The notes: a model not told the origin generated them from the letters alone. DNA of 64,000 bases from an uncultured Desulfovibrio sp. (GCA_913063155.1 CAJXYU010000004.1:186001-250000); one strand, 5' to 3'. Counted from the first letter of the stretch, positions 53,903-61,856 are shown. Made by a program: numbers and translations.

Positions 53903-53931
53903 GGGGGCTTTACGGCCCCCTTTTTCTTTTT
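53903..53931 (+). terminator. Intercistronic terminator or attenuating hairpin
   Basis: GGGGGC/GCCCCC (53903-53908 / 53915-53920) is followed by TTTTTCTTTTT. Its position between binding protein and permease genes suggests partial termination that gives excess binding protein. Confidence 0.75.
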
Positions 53932-53957
53932 CTCTCACAAGGGCATGGGAAGAATTT

Positions 53958-54965
53958 ATGACACGTGGAAGAAATACCGGCCATAATCTCCAGGCAAGAA
54001 AGGATCTTTTCTGGAAAATACTTTTTTTCGCCGGTCTGTTCACGGTCTGCTACGGCTTTTACTTCGCCACCGAGCAGGTCGATTACATCTGGCGCTGGCA
54101 CAGGGTGCCTCAATACTTCATCTACCATGACGAGGTGGAGATCCGCGCCGAAATAGAAGGTGAAGTTTCATCCATAACCACCAAGGACGGCGAGTCCATT
54201 GTGGTGGTCCACGGCGCGAACACATCCGAACAGTACAAGGTCCCGGCAAAAGGATTGGATGTGTCCAAAGGCGATACCATCTACATGGGCGACATTCTCG
54301 GTCATTATCAGGAATGGAAGCCGGGGCTGTTCATCCAGGGCCTGTACCTCACGATGCAATTGAGCATCATGGGTATCATCTTCGGAATCCTGCTGGGACT
54401 GTTCACAGGGCTGGCAAGGATATCCCGGAACCCCGCCCTCAAATGGGGATCCATTACCTATATTGAACTCATTCGCGGCTCCCCGCTGCTGGTACAGATC
54501 ATGATCTGGTACTTCGTGGTGGGCACGCTCATCAATGGCCTGCTGACAAAGTCCGGCCTGCCCGAAATCCCCAGCACCTGGTTCGGCATCGCCAGCCTCG
54601 CCATCTTTGCAGGCGCCTATGTCGCGGAAATAGTTCGTGCGGGCATCCAGTCCGTACACAAGGGCCAGATGGAAGCGGCGCGCTCCCTGGGCATGCCAAC
54701 GGCCACGGCAATGCGCAAAATCGTTCTGCCCCAGGCCTTCAAACGGATTCTGCCCCCCCTGGCAGGTCAGTTCATCAGCCTGATCAAGGACTCCTCCCTC
54801 TTGGGAGTCATCGCAATCCGCGAGTTGACGAAAGCCACCCGTGAAGGCGTGACCACAAGCCTGATGCCCTACGAACTCTGGCTCATGTGCGGCCTGCTGT
54901 ATCTCGTGATAACCTTTTCCCTGTCCATGTTTGTGCAGTACCTTGAGCGAAGGATGGTAGAATAA
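53958..54965 (+). CDS. Amino-acid ABC transporter permease with large N-terminal periplasmic insert
   Basis: The C-terminal 220 residues are a His/Glu/Gln-type permease: LYLTMQLSIMGIIFGILLGL, ELIRGSPLLVQIMIWYFVVG, the EAA loop EAARSLGMPTATAMRKIVLP and LIKDSSLLGVIAI. Before it come one extra helix (LFWKILFFAGLFTVCYGFYF) and about 85 soluble residues with beta-strand character (EVEIRAEIEGEVSSITTKDG). This raises the length to 335 from the usual 220-250. GGAAG precedes ATG 53958. The stop is followed immediately by the ATPase start. Confidence 0.9.
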   Translation: MTRGRNTGHNLQARKDLFWKILFFAGLFTVCYGFYFATEQVDYIWRWHRVPQYFIYHDEVEIRAEIEGEVSSITTKDGESIVVVHGANTSEQYKVPAKGLDVSKGDTIYMGDILGHYQEWKPGLFIQGLYLTMQLSIMGIIFGILLGLFTGLARISRNPALKWGSITYIELIRGSPLLVQIMIWYFVVGTLINGLLTKSGLPEIPSTWFGIASLAIFAGAYVAEIVRAGIQSVHKGQMEAARSLGMPTATAMRKIVLPQAFKRILPPLAGQFISLIKDSSLLGVIAIRELTKATREGVTTSLMPYELWLMCGLLYLVITFSLSMFVQYLERRMVE

Positions 54966-55697
54966 ATGATAGACGTTCAAAACATCTTCAAGACCTTCTA
55001 CGTACCCCACGAGGTACAGGCCCTGCACAATGTGACCTATCGTGTGGCCCAGGGGGAAGTGGTGGTGGTCATCGGCCCTTCCGGGTCCGGAAAGTCCACT
55101 TTCCTGCGTTGCCTCAATCGCCTGGAGTACGCGGACGAAGGTTCCATCCTCATCGACGGGACGGACATCCTCGACCCCAAGACCAACATCAATAAAATTC
55201 GTATGGAAGTAGGCATGGTCTTCCAGTCCTTCAATCTGTTCCCGCATTTAACCGTACTGGAAAACGTGACTATCGGGCAGACATCGGTGCGCAAACGATC
55301 CAAGGAGGAGTCTGTCGAAAACGCCATGAAACTGCTGAACAAGGTGGGCATCCACGACAAGGCCTACGTTTATCCGGCCCAGCTCTCGGGCGGCCAGCAA
55401 CAACGCGTAGCCATTGCCCGCGCTCTGGCCATGGACCCCAAGGTCATGCTCTTTGACGAACCCACCTCAGCGCTGGACCCGGAAATGATCGGCGAGGTGC
55501 TTGACGTGATGAAGACACTGGCCAAGGAAGGCATGACCATGGTGGTGGTCACCCATGAAATGGGCTTCGCCCGGGAAGTGGCAGACCAGGTCGTATTCAT
55601 GGACCAGGGCAAAATAGTAGAGGTGGGCACCCCCGAACACTTCTTCACCAATCCGGAACACGAACGCACAAAACTCTTCCTGAGCCAGATTCTGTAA
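54966..55697 (+). CDS. Polar amino-acid ABC transporter ATP-binding protein (GlnQ-like)
   Basis: The 243-residue ATPase has Walker [11 protein letters not shown]-loop [20 protein letters not shown], signature [15 protein letters not shown], Walker [15 protein letters not shown] and the switch His in VVTHEMGFA. It is closest to the polar amino-acid group (GlnQ/HisP). It powers uptake through the permease encoded directly upstream and ends at a very strong hairpin. Confidence 0.95.
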   Translation: MIDVQNIFKTFYVPHEVQALHNVTYRVAQGEVVVVIGPSGSGKSTFLRCLNRLEYADEGSILIDGTDILDPKTNINKIRMEVGMVFQSFNLFPHLTVLENVTIGQTSVRKRSKEESVENAMKLLNKVGIHDKAYVYPAQLSGGQQQRVAIARALAMDPKVMLFDEPTSALDPEMIGEVLDVMKTLAKEGMTMVVVTHEMGFAREVADQVVFMDQGKIVEVGTPEHFFTNPEHERTKLFLSQIL

Positions 55698-55760
55698 CCC
55701 TTCCGCACGAAAAAGAGCCGCCCCGCAGTCTGCGGGGCGGCTCTTTTTCGTGCGGAAGGG
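55698..55760. terminator. Perfect 30-bp inverted repeat acting as bidirectional terminator
   Basis: Arms 55698-55727 and 55731-55760 are exact reverse complements with a 3-base loop (GTC). The central GC-rich part is flanked by AAAAAGAG on the left and CTCTTTTT on the right, giving terminator geometry both ways between convergent genes. Confidence 0.88.
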
Positions 55761-55766
55761 AAAACC

Positions 55767-55964
55767 TCATGACTGCTTTTTGTCGTCCTGCCGCTGCTTG
55801 AAATTAACGGCGGCCAGGATACCGCACAGCCCTCCCAAGGCCACGGCCTTGGCGACATGGATGATGCCGAACCACCCAACGACTGCGCCTATGGAACCTC
55901 CCAACAAAATTCCTTTGGCAATGACTTCGACCCATTCCAGAAAACGCTTGTTATCGTCAGACAT
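55767..55964 (-). CDS. Small two-helix membrane protein (65 aa)
   Basis: The product has an acidic N-terminus ([16 protein letters not shown]), two hydrophobic helices rich in glycine ([18 protein letters not shown] and [14 protein letters not shown]) and a basic tail. The glycine zipper-like pattern suggests helix packing in the membrane. ATG 55964 is six bases after GAGG. It lies 15 bp downstream of the PilZ gene and is probably co-transcribed with it. Function unknown. Confidence 0.6.
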   Translation of the reverse strand: MSDDNKRFLEWVEVIAKGILLGGSIGAVVGWFGIIHVAKAVALGGLCGILAAVNFKQRQDDKKQS

Positions 55965-55979
55965 AATCATCCTCGTGAG

Positions 55980-56654
55980 CTAAAGAAACTGGCGGATCTG
56001 CTCAAGTTGCAGATCGCTGATGGAAGCATAACTGGCGCCGATTCCCGGCAGACGACGGGACGCGCCCCACGGTCGTGTCCAGTGGATTTTGAGTTCAATG
56101 GGCGACTGGTCTTCCAACTCGGCAACCACAACCCAGGCGGCGGCATCCGCCTTCCACTCGTCGCAGGAAAACACAAAGCAACCTTTTTCGGAAACATTGA
56201 CCATAACGGTCCGCTCCTCGCCCTTACCGAACAGCCCCGGGTCATGGGCCAACAGCACGTTGAGTACCTGATCGGTACGGGGCGTTCTGCGAATGGAACG
56301 AGCCGGGAAAACACGACATTCGTTGAGCACAAAATCATGCATGGACTTGTTGTCCCTGATCATGCCGCCCTGGGAAAGGCCTCTAATGCCGCCCTGTTCG
56401 GCATTATAGAGCAGCCGCAAAACGGGAAAACGCTCCATGACCTGCGTCACCCGGCTCTTTTTGGCGCTTTCCGAGCGAATCATGGTCGGCACGTCAACCA
56501 AAAGTCCGTTATAAGGGGCGTCGCACAAACGGTCATGAAGCTCGTCTGGGGAATCAATGCAATCCACATCGGCCCCAGTTCTGTCGAGTTCCTCAAGATA
56601 AGCCTTTTGGGCCCGCCCTTTTTCCGCCACAAGCAACAACCTGATATTCTTCAC
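55980..56654 (-). CDS. PilZ-domain protein with degenerate receiver-like N-terminus
   Basis: The first 110 residues resemble a receiver fold (MKNIRLLLVAEKGRAQKAYL; YNGLLVDVPTMI) but lack a clear acidic pocket. The C-terminal half is PilZ-like, with RRTPR (RxxxR) and NVSEKGCFV (NxSxxG), which would bind cyclic di-GMP. The start is GTG 56654 with AAGGTG five bases upstream. It is transcribed divergently from the feo locus. Control of motility or surface traits by cyclic di-GMP is inferred. Confidence 0.7.
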   Translation of the reverse strand: MKNIRLLLVAEKGRAQKAYLEELDRTGADVDCIDSPDELHDRLCDAPYNGLLVDVPTMIRSESAKKSRVTQVMERFPVLRLLYNAEQGGIRGLSQGGMIRDNKSMHDFVLNECRVFPARSIRRTPRTDQVLNVLLAHDPGLFGKGEERTVMVNVSEKGCFVFSCDEWKADAAAWVVVAELEDQSPIELKIHWTRPWGASRRLPGIGASYASISDLQLEQIRQFL

Positions 56655-56781
56655 GTAATCACCTTATCTGTACGGCTCATTGAACCATATTATAGCCTGC
56701 TGGACAAGAAGCGTCTCCACACTTTTCCCATGATCTTTCCGGCAGAGGAACAAGTTTTTGTAAAAAAACCGCATTCACTAC

Positions 56782-56810
56782 TTGACGTCGATTCTCAATA
56801 TCACTAAATG
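56782..56810 (+). promoter_or_regulatory. Promoter with overlapping Fur-like box upstream of the FeoB-associated peptide gene
   Basis: TTGACG (56782-56787) and TAAATG (56805-56810) are 17 bp apart. TTGACGTCGATTCTCAA (56782-56798) resembles a 17-bp Fur box of the TTGAAAA-N3-TTTTCAA type, with matching outer arms but a poor left centre. Confidence 0.45.
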
Positions 56811-56857
56811 TCTTGTGACCGATCGGCACGAAACCTATTTTTTCGAGGGATAAAAAC

Positions 56858-57034
56858 ATGACCGAAACAATCATTACTCTGGCAGTCGTCGGCATCGCGG
56901 CCTTTTTCGTGGTGCGCCGGTTCATGAGAAACCTTACCGCGAAGTCTCCCGGATGTGGGTGCAGCGGCTGCTCGTGCAGTTCCTCTTGCAATACCTCACA
57001 CAAAGACATAAATATCTGCTCCGAACAACGGTAA
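56858..57034 (+). CDS. FeoB-associated cysteine-rich membrane protein (58 aa)
   Basis: This short gene encodes one N-terminal helix (IITLAVVGIAAFFVVRRF) followed by a cysteine cluster (GCGCSGCSCSSSC) and a further Cys near the end, matching the FeoB-associated Cys-rich family. Such peptides accompany FeoB and may handle iron at the membrane. GAGGG lies eight bases before the ATG. It precedes feoA by 67 bp. Confidence 0.82.
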   Translation: MTETIITLAVVGIAAFFVVRRFMRNLTAKSPGCGCSGCSCSSSCNTSHKDINICSEQR

Positions 57035-57051
57035 TTTTTTTTGTTTATTTA

Positions 57052-57068
57052 TTGAAAACCATTCTCAA
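57052..57068 (+). promoter_or_regulatory. Fur-like box upstream of feoA
   Basis: TTGAAAACCATTCTCAA is a near-palindrome (TTGAAAA-N3-TTCTCAA) close to the Fur motif I recall for Desulfovibrio. It lies 34 bp before the feoA start, consistent with iron repression. Confidence 0.55.
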
Positions 57069-57101
57069 CTAAATCCCTACGCAATGAAGGAGAATGCTCA
57101 G

Positions 57102-57344
57102 ATGGGCGCTGAAATTTGTCTGAGACAAGCTCAAGTCAACCAAAAGCTCAAAATCCTCACCGTCTCCGCACATGGAGAACTGGGCCGCCGCATTCGCGAC
57201 ATGGGCCTCATTCCCGGCACTGAAGTCCACGTTATCGGCAAGGCGCCGCTCAAGGACCCCGTGGCTCTACGCCTGAAGGACTTCACCCTGACCCTGAGAA
57301 ACAGCGAAGCAGACCACATCACGGTCGAGCCTTTGGAGGACTAA
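57102..57344 (+). CDS. feoA: Ferrous iron transport protein A
   Basis: The 80-residue SH3-like protein has the FeoA pattern GELGRRIRDMGLIPGTEVHV followed by PVALRLKDFTLTLR. FeoA binds the cytoplasmic side of FeoB and is needed for ferrous iron uptake. ATG 57102 is chosen because AAGGAG lies nine bases upstream; the in-frame ATG at 57084 has no ribosome site. It precedes feoB by five bases. Confidence 0.93.
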   Translation: MGAEICLRQAQVNQKLKILTVSAHGELGRRIRDMGLIPGTEVHVIGKAPLKDPVALRLKDFTLTLRNSEADHITVEPLED

Positions 57345-57349
57345 TCCCG

Positions 57350-59539
57350 ATGCAAAATATTACCGTTGCCATCGCTGGAAACCCGAACTGCGGAAAAACC
57401 ACCATGTTTAACGCCCTTACCGGCGCCCGCCAGCATGTGGGCAACTGGCCCGGGGTCACCGTGGAAAAAAAATCCGGCCATATGAAACTCGATGGAAAAT
57501 CCATCGAAGTAGTCGACCTTCCCGGAACCTACTCCCTGACCGCCTACACCCAGGAAGAACTGGTCGCCCGCAACTACCTTGTGGATGAACGTCCCGAAGT
57601 GGTGGTGGACGTACTCAACGCCAACTCATTGGAGCGTAACCTCTACCTTGCGGTCCAGTTTATGGAAATGGGCATTCCGCTGGTGCTGGGTCTGAACATG
57701 ATGGATGAAGTCCGCAAAAGCGGCAAAAGCATCAACACAAAAAAACTGGCCGAACTGACCGGCAGCCCCTGCGTGGAAACCATCGCCCGCATCGGCCAGG
57801 GCAAAGATGCCCTGCTGAACACGGCGCTCACCCACGCTGCCGCTAACAACGGAGAGTGGAAACCGCTCGAAATTTCCTACGGCCCGGACCTGGACCCGGT
57901 ACTCAAGGAAATGGAAGAAATCATCGAGGGCGAGAGCTTCCTGACCGAACGTGTCCCGGCCCGCTGGACCGGTCTCAAATACCTTGAACACGACGAAGAC
58001 GTGGTGCTCAAAGGCCGCGCCGCCAATCCGGAAATATCCAAACAACTCGAAATGATCGCCGACAAGGTCTCCGACCATACGAGCAAAACCCTCAAAGCCG
58101 AACCGGATGCCATCATAGCAGACTACCGATACGGCTACATCGCGGGCATCATCAAACAGGTCATCAACTATCCCATGCTGGACGAACAGCGCATCGACAT
58201 GTCCGACAAGATCGACCGGGTGCTGACCCACAAATTTGCCGGTCCGCTGATAATGCTCGGCATCATCTATCTCATTTATAAAATCACGTTCACCGTGGGC
58301 GAAGTCCCCATGGGCTGGCTGGAGGCGTTCTTCGGCTGGATGGGAGACACCGTCACCGGCATCATGCCCGACGGTCTGCTGCGTTCCCTCGTCGTTTCCG
58401 GCATCATCGACGGCGTGGGCGGCGTACTCGGCTTCGTCCCTCTGATCATGTTCATGTTCCTCATGATCTCAGCCCTGGAGGACTCCGGCTACATCGCCCG
58501 CATGGCCTATATGCTGGACCGCGTTTTCCGCACCTTCGGCCTGCACGGCACATCCGTGTTGCCCTTCATCGTCTCCGGCGGCATAGCCGGCGGATGCGCG
58601 GTCCCGGGTGTCATGGCCACCCGCACCCTGCGCAGCCGCCGCGAAAAGCTCGCCACCCTGTTCGTGGCTCCGTACATGACCTGCGGTGCGAAAGTGCCCG
58701 TATTCCTCATGCTGGCCGCGGCCTTCTTCCCCGAGGAAGGAGCCAGTGCAATGCTGCTCATCACCCTGACGGCCTGGGCCTTCGCCCTCATCGTCGCGCG
58801 CCTGTTGCGCTGGACCGTCATTCAAGGCGAGTGCACTCCCTTCGTCATGGAACTGCCCCCCTACCGCATGCCGACACTACGCGGGGTGCTCATCCATACC
58901 TGGGAACGCACCTGGGAATACGCCAAGAAGGCCGGCACCATTATTCTCGGCATCTCCATTCTGCTCTGGGCCGCCATGACCTTCCCCGGCATGCCCGAGG
59001 CTGAAGTGGCCAAGTACGAAGCCCAGCGCACTCCCATCGTGCAGCAGCTCAAAGCACTTACCGAGAACGGCGCAGCCCAGGATCAGATCGCCGCACTGGA
59101 AGATTCCCTGACCGAAATCGACAATACGGAAGCCGAGCACGCTCTCAAAAACACCATTGCGGGACGCATCGGCACCAGTCTGGAGTCCATAACCAAGCTG
59201 GCCGGTTTCAACTGGCGAACCAACATCTCTCTGGTGGGTGGTTTTGCGGCCAAGGAAGTCATTGTCTCCACTCTGGGGACGGCCTATTCCCTGGGAGATG
59301 TGGACCCGGAAGAAGCCGAGCCCTTGTCCGCCCGATTGGCGTCCGACCCGGCCTTCTCCAAGGCGGGCGGCATTGCCATGATCATCTTCGTCATGCTCTA
59401 CGCCCCCTGCTTCGTCACCGTCGTCACCATGGCACGCGAATCGAGCTGGAAGTGGGCCACGTTCAGCGTGGTCGGTTCCACCGGCCTGGCGTTCGTCATG
59501 GCTGGCTTGGCCTATCAGTTGGCGCGAATGTTCCTGTAA
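57350..59539 (+). CDS. feoB: Ferrous iron transporter B
   Basis: The 729-residue protein has an N-terminal G domain with G1 GNPNCGKTT, G3 DLPGTYSLT and G4 NMMDE, a helical GDI-like domain, and a membrane part with two Gate repeats (GVLGFVPLIMFMFLMISALE; VGGFAAKEVIVSTLGTAYSL) around a feoB core. It is the main route for Fe2+ import in anoxic cells. GGAGG precedes the ATG. A palindromic terminator closes the feo operon. Confidence 0.97.
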   Translation: MQNITVAIAGNPNCGKTTMFNALTGARQHVGNWPGVTVEKKSGHMKLDGKSIEVVDLPGTYSLTAYTQEELVARNYLVDERPEVVVDVLNANSLERNLYLAVQFMEMGIPLVLGLNMMDEVRKSGKSINTKKLAELTGSPCVETIARIGQGKDALLNTALTHAAANNGEWKPLEISYGPDLDPVLKEMEEIIEGESFLTERVPARWTGLKYLEHDEDVVLKGRAANPEISKQLEMIADKVSDHTSKTLKAEPDAIIADYRYGYIAGIIKQVINYPMLDEQRIDMSDKIDRVLTHKFAGPLIMLGIIYLIYKITFTVGEVPMGWLEAFFGWMGDTVTGIMPDGLLRSLVVSGIIDGVGGVLGFVPLIMFMFLMISALEDSGYIARMAYMLDRVFRTFGLHGTSVLPFIVSGGIAGGCAVPGVMATRTLRSRREKLATLFVAPYMTCGAKVPVFLMLAAAFFPEEGASAMLLITLTAWAFALIVARLLRWTVIQGECTPFVMELPPYRMPTLRGVLIHTWERTWEYAKKAGTIILGISILLWAAMTFPGMPEAEVAKYEAQRTPIVQQLKALTENGAAQDQIAALEDSLTEIDNTEAEHALKNTIAGRIGTSLESITKLAGFNWRTNISLVGGFAAKEVIVSTLGTAYSLGDVDPEEAEPLSARLASDPAFSKAGGIAMIIFVMLYAPCFVTVVTMARESSWKWATFSVVGSTGLAFVMAGLAYQLARMFL

Positions 59540-59559
59540 CTTGTCCGACATACAAAAAT

Positions 59560-59592
59560 AAAAAGGGAGGACGGCCGTCCTCCCTTTTCTTT
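59560..59592. terminator. Palindromic terminator after feoB
   Basis: The sequence 59561-59588 is a perfect 28-base palindrome (AAAAGGGAGGAC plus its complement around GGCC) followed by CTTTTGCC. Confidence 0.82.
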
Positions 59593-59637
59593 TGCCATGT
59601 TATCTTCTAATGTCCGCTCCATCCAAGGAGAGACATA

Positions 59638-60612
59638 GTGTTGTATTTCGATAGAACCGTCGACTTTGTCCGTGCCCTCGTCAAGGACAGCGTATCCTCG
59701 GCACTGACCCTGTTCAAGGTCATGATTCCCATTGTCATTGCAATCAAACTGCTGCAGGAATTCAACCTCATCCAATACTTGGCCATGCCGCTCAAGCCCG
59801 TCATGGGCCTGGTGGGCCTCCCCGCGGAGATGGGGCTGGTCTGGGCCGGCACCCTCCTCAATACCATATATGCAGGCCTGATCATCTTCATTTCCCTGGC
59901 AAAGGATTTCCCTCTGACACAAGCGCAGGCCACCGTACTCGGTGTTCTCATGGTCATGGCCCATGCACTGCCTCTGGAATCCGCCATTTCCAGGAAAGCC
60001 GGCGCGCGGTTCCTGTTTCAGGCCTTCATCCGCATGGCGGGTGCGCTGCTACTCGGAATGCTGCTGAACGGACTCTATACAACAACCGGAATGCTCTCCG
60101 CCCCGGCCGCCATATTGTTCACTCCCGAAGTGCAGACCGACCAGTCCATCCTGGCCTGGGGAATGGAACAAGCCAAAAACTTCGGGTATATCTTTGTGGT
60201 CATCATGACTCTCATGGCCCTCATGCGCCTGCTCTCGGCCATCGGCGTCATTGATCTGCTCAACAGGATCCTCAAGCCGATTCTCAAACTCATCGGAATC
60301 GGTCCCAAGGCGTCGGCGGTCACGGTCATAGGCCTCACGGTGGGCCTGACCTACGGAAGCGGGCTGATCATCAAGGAAGTGCAATCCGGCAGCCTGAGCA
60401 AAGAGGACGTGTTCTATTCCCTCACTCTCATGGGAATGTCCCATGCGCTCATAGAAGACACATTCCTGCTTCTGCTCATCGGCGGGCATATTTCCGGCCT
60501 GCTTTGGGGACGTCTGCTGTTCAGCCTGTTCCTGGTGGCACTGCTGGTCAAGGTTGTAAAATACCTGTCCGATACGTTCTGCGACAAATACCTCTGGTCC
60601 GTCCCCCGGTGA
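59638..60612 (+). CDS. Nucleoside-recognition (Gate) domain membrane protein
   Basis: The 324-residue protein has about nine helices in two Gate-type repeats (ALTLFKVMIPIVIAIKLLQE and GPKASAVTVIGLTVGLTYGS), like SpmA/SpmB and the transmembrane halves of FeoB and nucleoside transporters, but it has no G domain. GTG 59638 has AAGGAG seven bases upstream. It follows feoB across a terminator, so it has its own expression. The transported substrate is unknown. Confidence 0.8.
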   Translation: MLYFDRTVDFVRALVKDSVSSALTLFKVMIPIVIAIKLLQEFNLIQYLAMPLKPVMGLVGLPAEMGLVWAGTLLNTIYAGLIIFISLAKDFPLTQAQATVLGVLMVMAHALPLESAISRKAGARFLFQAFIRMAGALLLGMLLNGLYTTTGMLSAPAAILFTPEVQTDQSILAWGMEQAKNFGYIFVVIMTLMALMRLLSAIGVIDLLNRILKPILKLIGIGPKASAVTVIGLTVGLTYGSGLIIKEVQSGSLSKEDVFYSLTLMGMSHALIEDTFLLLLIGGHISGLLWGRLLFSLFLVALLVKVVKYLSDTFCDKYLWSVPR

Positions 60613-60629
60613 TAATCAGCTGTTCATAC

Positions 60630-60658
60630 TTGACAACAACCGGCAGATACGCTTAACA
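60630..60658 (+). promoter_or_regulatory. Putative promoter of the Phe-attenuated leader
   Basis: A consensus -35 TTGACA (60630-60635) is followed after 17 bp by a poor -10 (TTAACA). Transcription would start very near the leader ATG at 60666, so the exact start is uncertain. Confidence 0.4.
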
Positions 60659-60665
60659 GATTTTC

Positions 60666-60749
60666 ATGAACATCAAGACTGCATTCCGTTTCTTTTTTAG
60701 CTTTTTCTTTTTTAGAGACACCTGCGGTCTTGGCGTCCGGATGCGATAA
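60666..60749 (+). CDS. Phenylalanine-rich leader peptide (27 aa)
   Basis: ATG 60666 to TAA 60749 encodes a 27-residue peptide in which eight of residues 7-16 are Phe, similar in design to E. coli PheL and PheM leader peptides. No strong ribosome site is visible. It overlaps the first strand of an alternative-hairpin system and precedes the aromatic-pathway aldolase gene. Ribosome stalling at the Phe codons when charged tRNA-Phe is scarce would favour the antiterminator. Confidence 0.82.
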   Translation: MNIKTAFRFFFSFFFFRDTCGLGVRMR

Positions 60750-60807
60750 AAAATCTGAAACGAACGCCTCAAGGGCCGCAGGTTAAAAACCTGCGGCCCT
60801 TTTCTTT
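60720..60807 (+). promoter_or_regulatory. Phe-responsive transcription attenuator
   Basis: The terminator pairs 60771-60784 with 60788-60801 (14 bp, loop AAA) and is followed by TTCTTTT. The octamer ACCTGCGG occurs both in the leader (60720-60727) and in the distal terminator arm (60789-60796), so either copy can pair with CCGCAGGT (60776-60783). The leader copy starts six bases after the last Phe codon, the geometry required for ribosome-controlled attenuation. Confidence 0.82.
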
Positions 60808-60859
60808 TCAGGGCGGCAGGCAGGAGCGGCAACCCAGGGCAGCATGAAGGAGGTACCCC

Positions 60860-61651
60860 ATGCAACTCGGCAAAGCTGTACGAATTGAACGAATCATGAA
60901 CCGCAACAACGGCCGCACCATCATTGTCCCCCTGGACCACGGTGTTACGGTGGGCCCCATCTACGGATTGGTGGACCTGCGGGCCACAGTCGACCAGGTG
61001 GCCGAAGGCGGAGCGAACGCCATGCTCATGCACAAGGGAATTCCCCGCTGCTCCCATCGCCAGGGAGGACGCGACATCGGCCTGATCATTCACCTGTCGG
61101 CCAGCACCAGCCTTTCCCCTTTCCCCAATGCGAAATGCCTTGTCGGCTCCGTGACCGACGCCCTCAAGCTTGGCGCGGACGCCGTGAGCCTGCACATCAA
61201 TCTCGGGGACGAAACCGAAGCCCAAATGCTCGGCGATCTGGGCCGGATTTGCTCTGAAGCCAATGAGTGGGGCATGCCTGTCCTGGCCATGATGTATGCC
61301 CGCGGCGAAAAAATCAAAAACGAATACGATCCGGACGTCGTCGCCCATTGCGCACGGGCCGGGGCGGAACTCGGCGCGGACATCGTCAAGGTCAATTACA
61401 CGGGCGATCCAGAGACCTTTTCCAGAGTCGTGGACGGCTGCTGCGTTCCCGTGGTCATAGCAGGCGGGCCCAAACTCAATGACCAGCGCGACCTGGTGCA
61501 GATGGTTTACGACTCCATCCAGGCCGGCGGCGCCGGCCTCTCCGTAGGTCGGAACATTTTCCAGCATCCGAACCCGCAAAAAATCGTCACCGCCCTACAC
61601 AAGGTCGTTCATGAAGACTGGGATGTGGATGCGGCCATGGAACTACTTTAG
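60860..61651 (+). CDS. 2-amino-3,7-dideoxy-D-threo-hept-6-ulosonate synthase (archaeal-type aromatic pathway aldolase)
   Basis: The 263-residue class I aldolase matches the MJ0400 family: [18 protein letters not shown] near the N-terminus, the Schiff-base Lys in [12 protein letters not shown], and PVVIAGGPK with [11 protein letters not shown] at the phosphate site. In methanogens and sulfate reducers it replaces DAHP synthase at the start of aromatic amino-acid synthesis; a fructose-bisphosphate aldolase role is the alternative. The Phe attenuator supports the aromatic role. AAGGAGG is six bases before the ATG. A terminator follows, so the gene is monocistronic here. Confidence 0.88.
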   Translation: MQLGKAVRIERIMNRNNGRTIIVPLDHGVTVGPIYGLVDLRATVDQVAEGGANAMLMHKGIPRCSHRQGGRDIGLIIHLSASTSLSPFPNAKCLVGSVTDALKLGADAVSLHINLGDETEAQMLGDLGRICSEANEWGMPVLAMMYARGEKIKNEYDPDVVAHCARAGAELGADIVKVNYTGDPETFSRVVDGCCVPVVIAGGPKLNDQRDLVQMVYDSIQAGGAGLSVGRNIFQHPNPQKIVTALHKVVHEDWDVDAAMELL

Positions 61652-61667
61652 TTCCGCCGGTTGTAAA

Positions 61668-61697
61668 GGGAGAAGGGCCGCAGCCTTTCTCCCTTAT
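61668..61697 (+). terminator. Rho-independent terminator after the aldolase gene
   Basis: GGGAGAAGG (61668-61676) pairs with CCTTTCTCCC (61684-61693) with one bulge, followed by TTATT. Confidence 0.65.
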
Positions 61698-61831
61698 TCA
61701 CTGTCGTCTTTTTGTCACTTTCCCCAAGGCAGGAAAAACATTCCCGCCCTGCTTTGGTCACGCCTCTCGAAAGTCTTCATAATCCCCTCAATATTCAGAG
61801 AATATATTATCTTCTTTCGAGTCGATTAAAA

Positions 61832-61847
61832 TGGCACGGTATCTGCT
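61832..61847 (+). promoter_or_regulatory. Sigma-54 promoter of a candidate small RNA
   Basis: TGGCACGGTATCTGCT matches the -24/-12 consensus (TGGCACG-N4-TTGCW) with one mismatch and exact GG-GC spacing. It predicts a start near 61857. Confidence 0.75.
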
Positions 61848-61856
61848 TCTTTCTAC

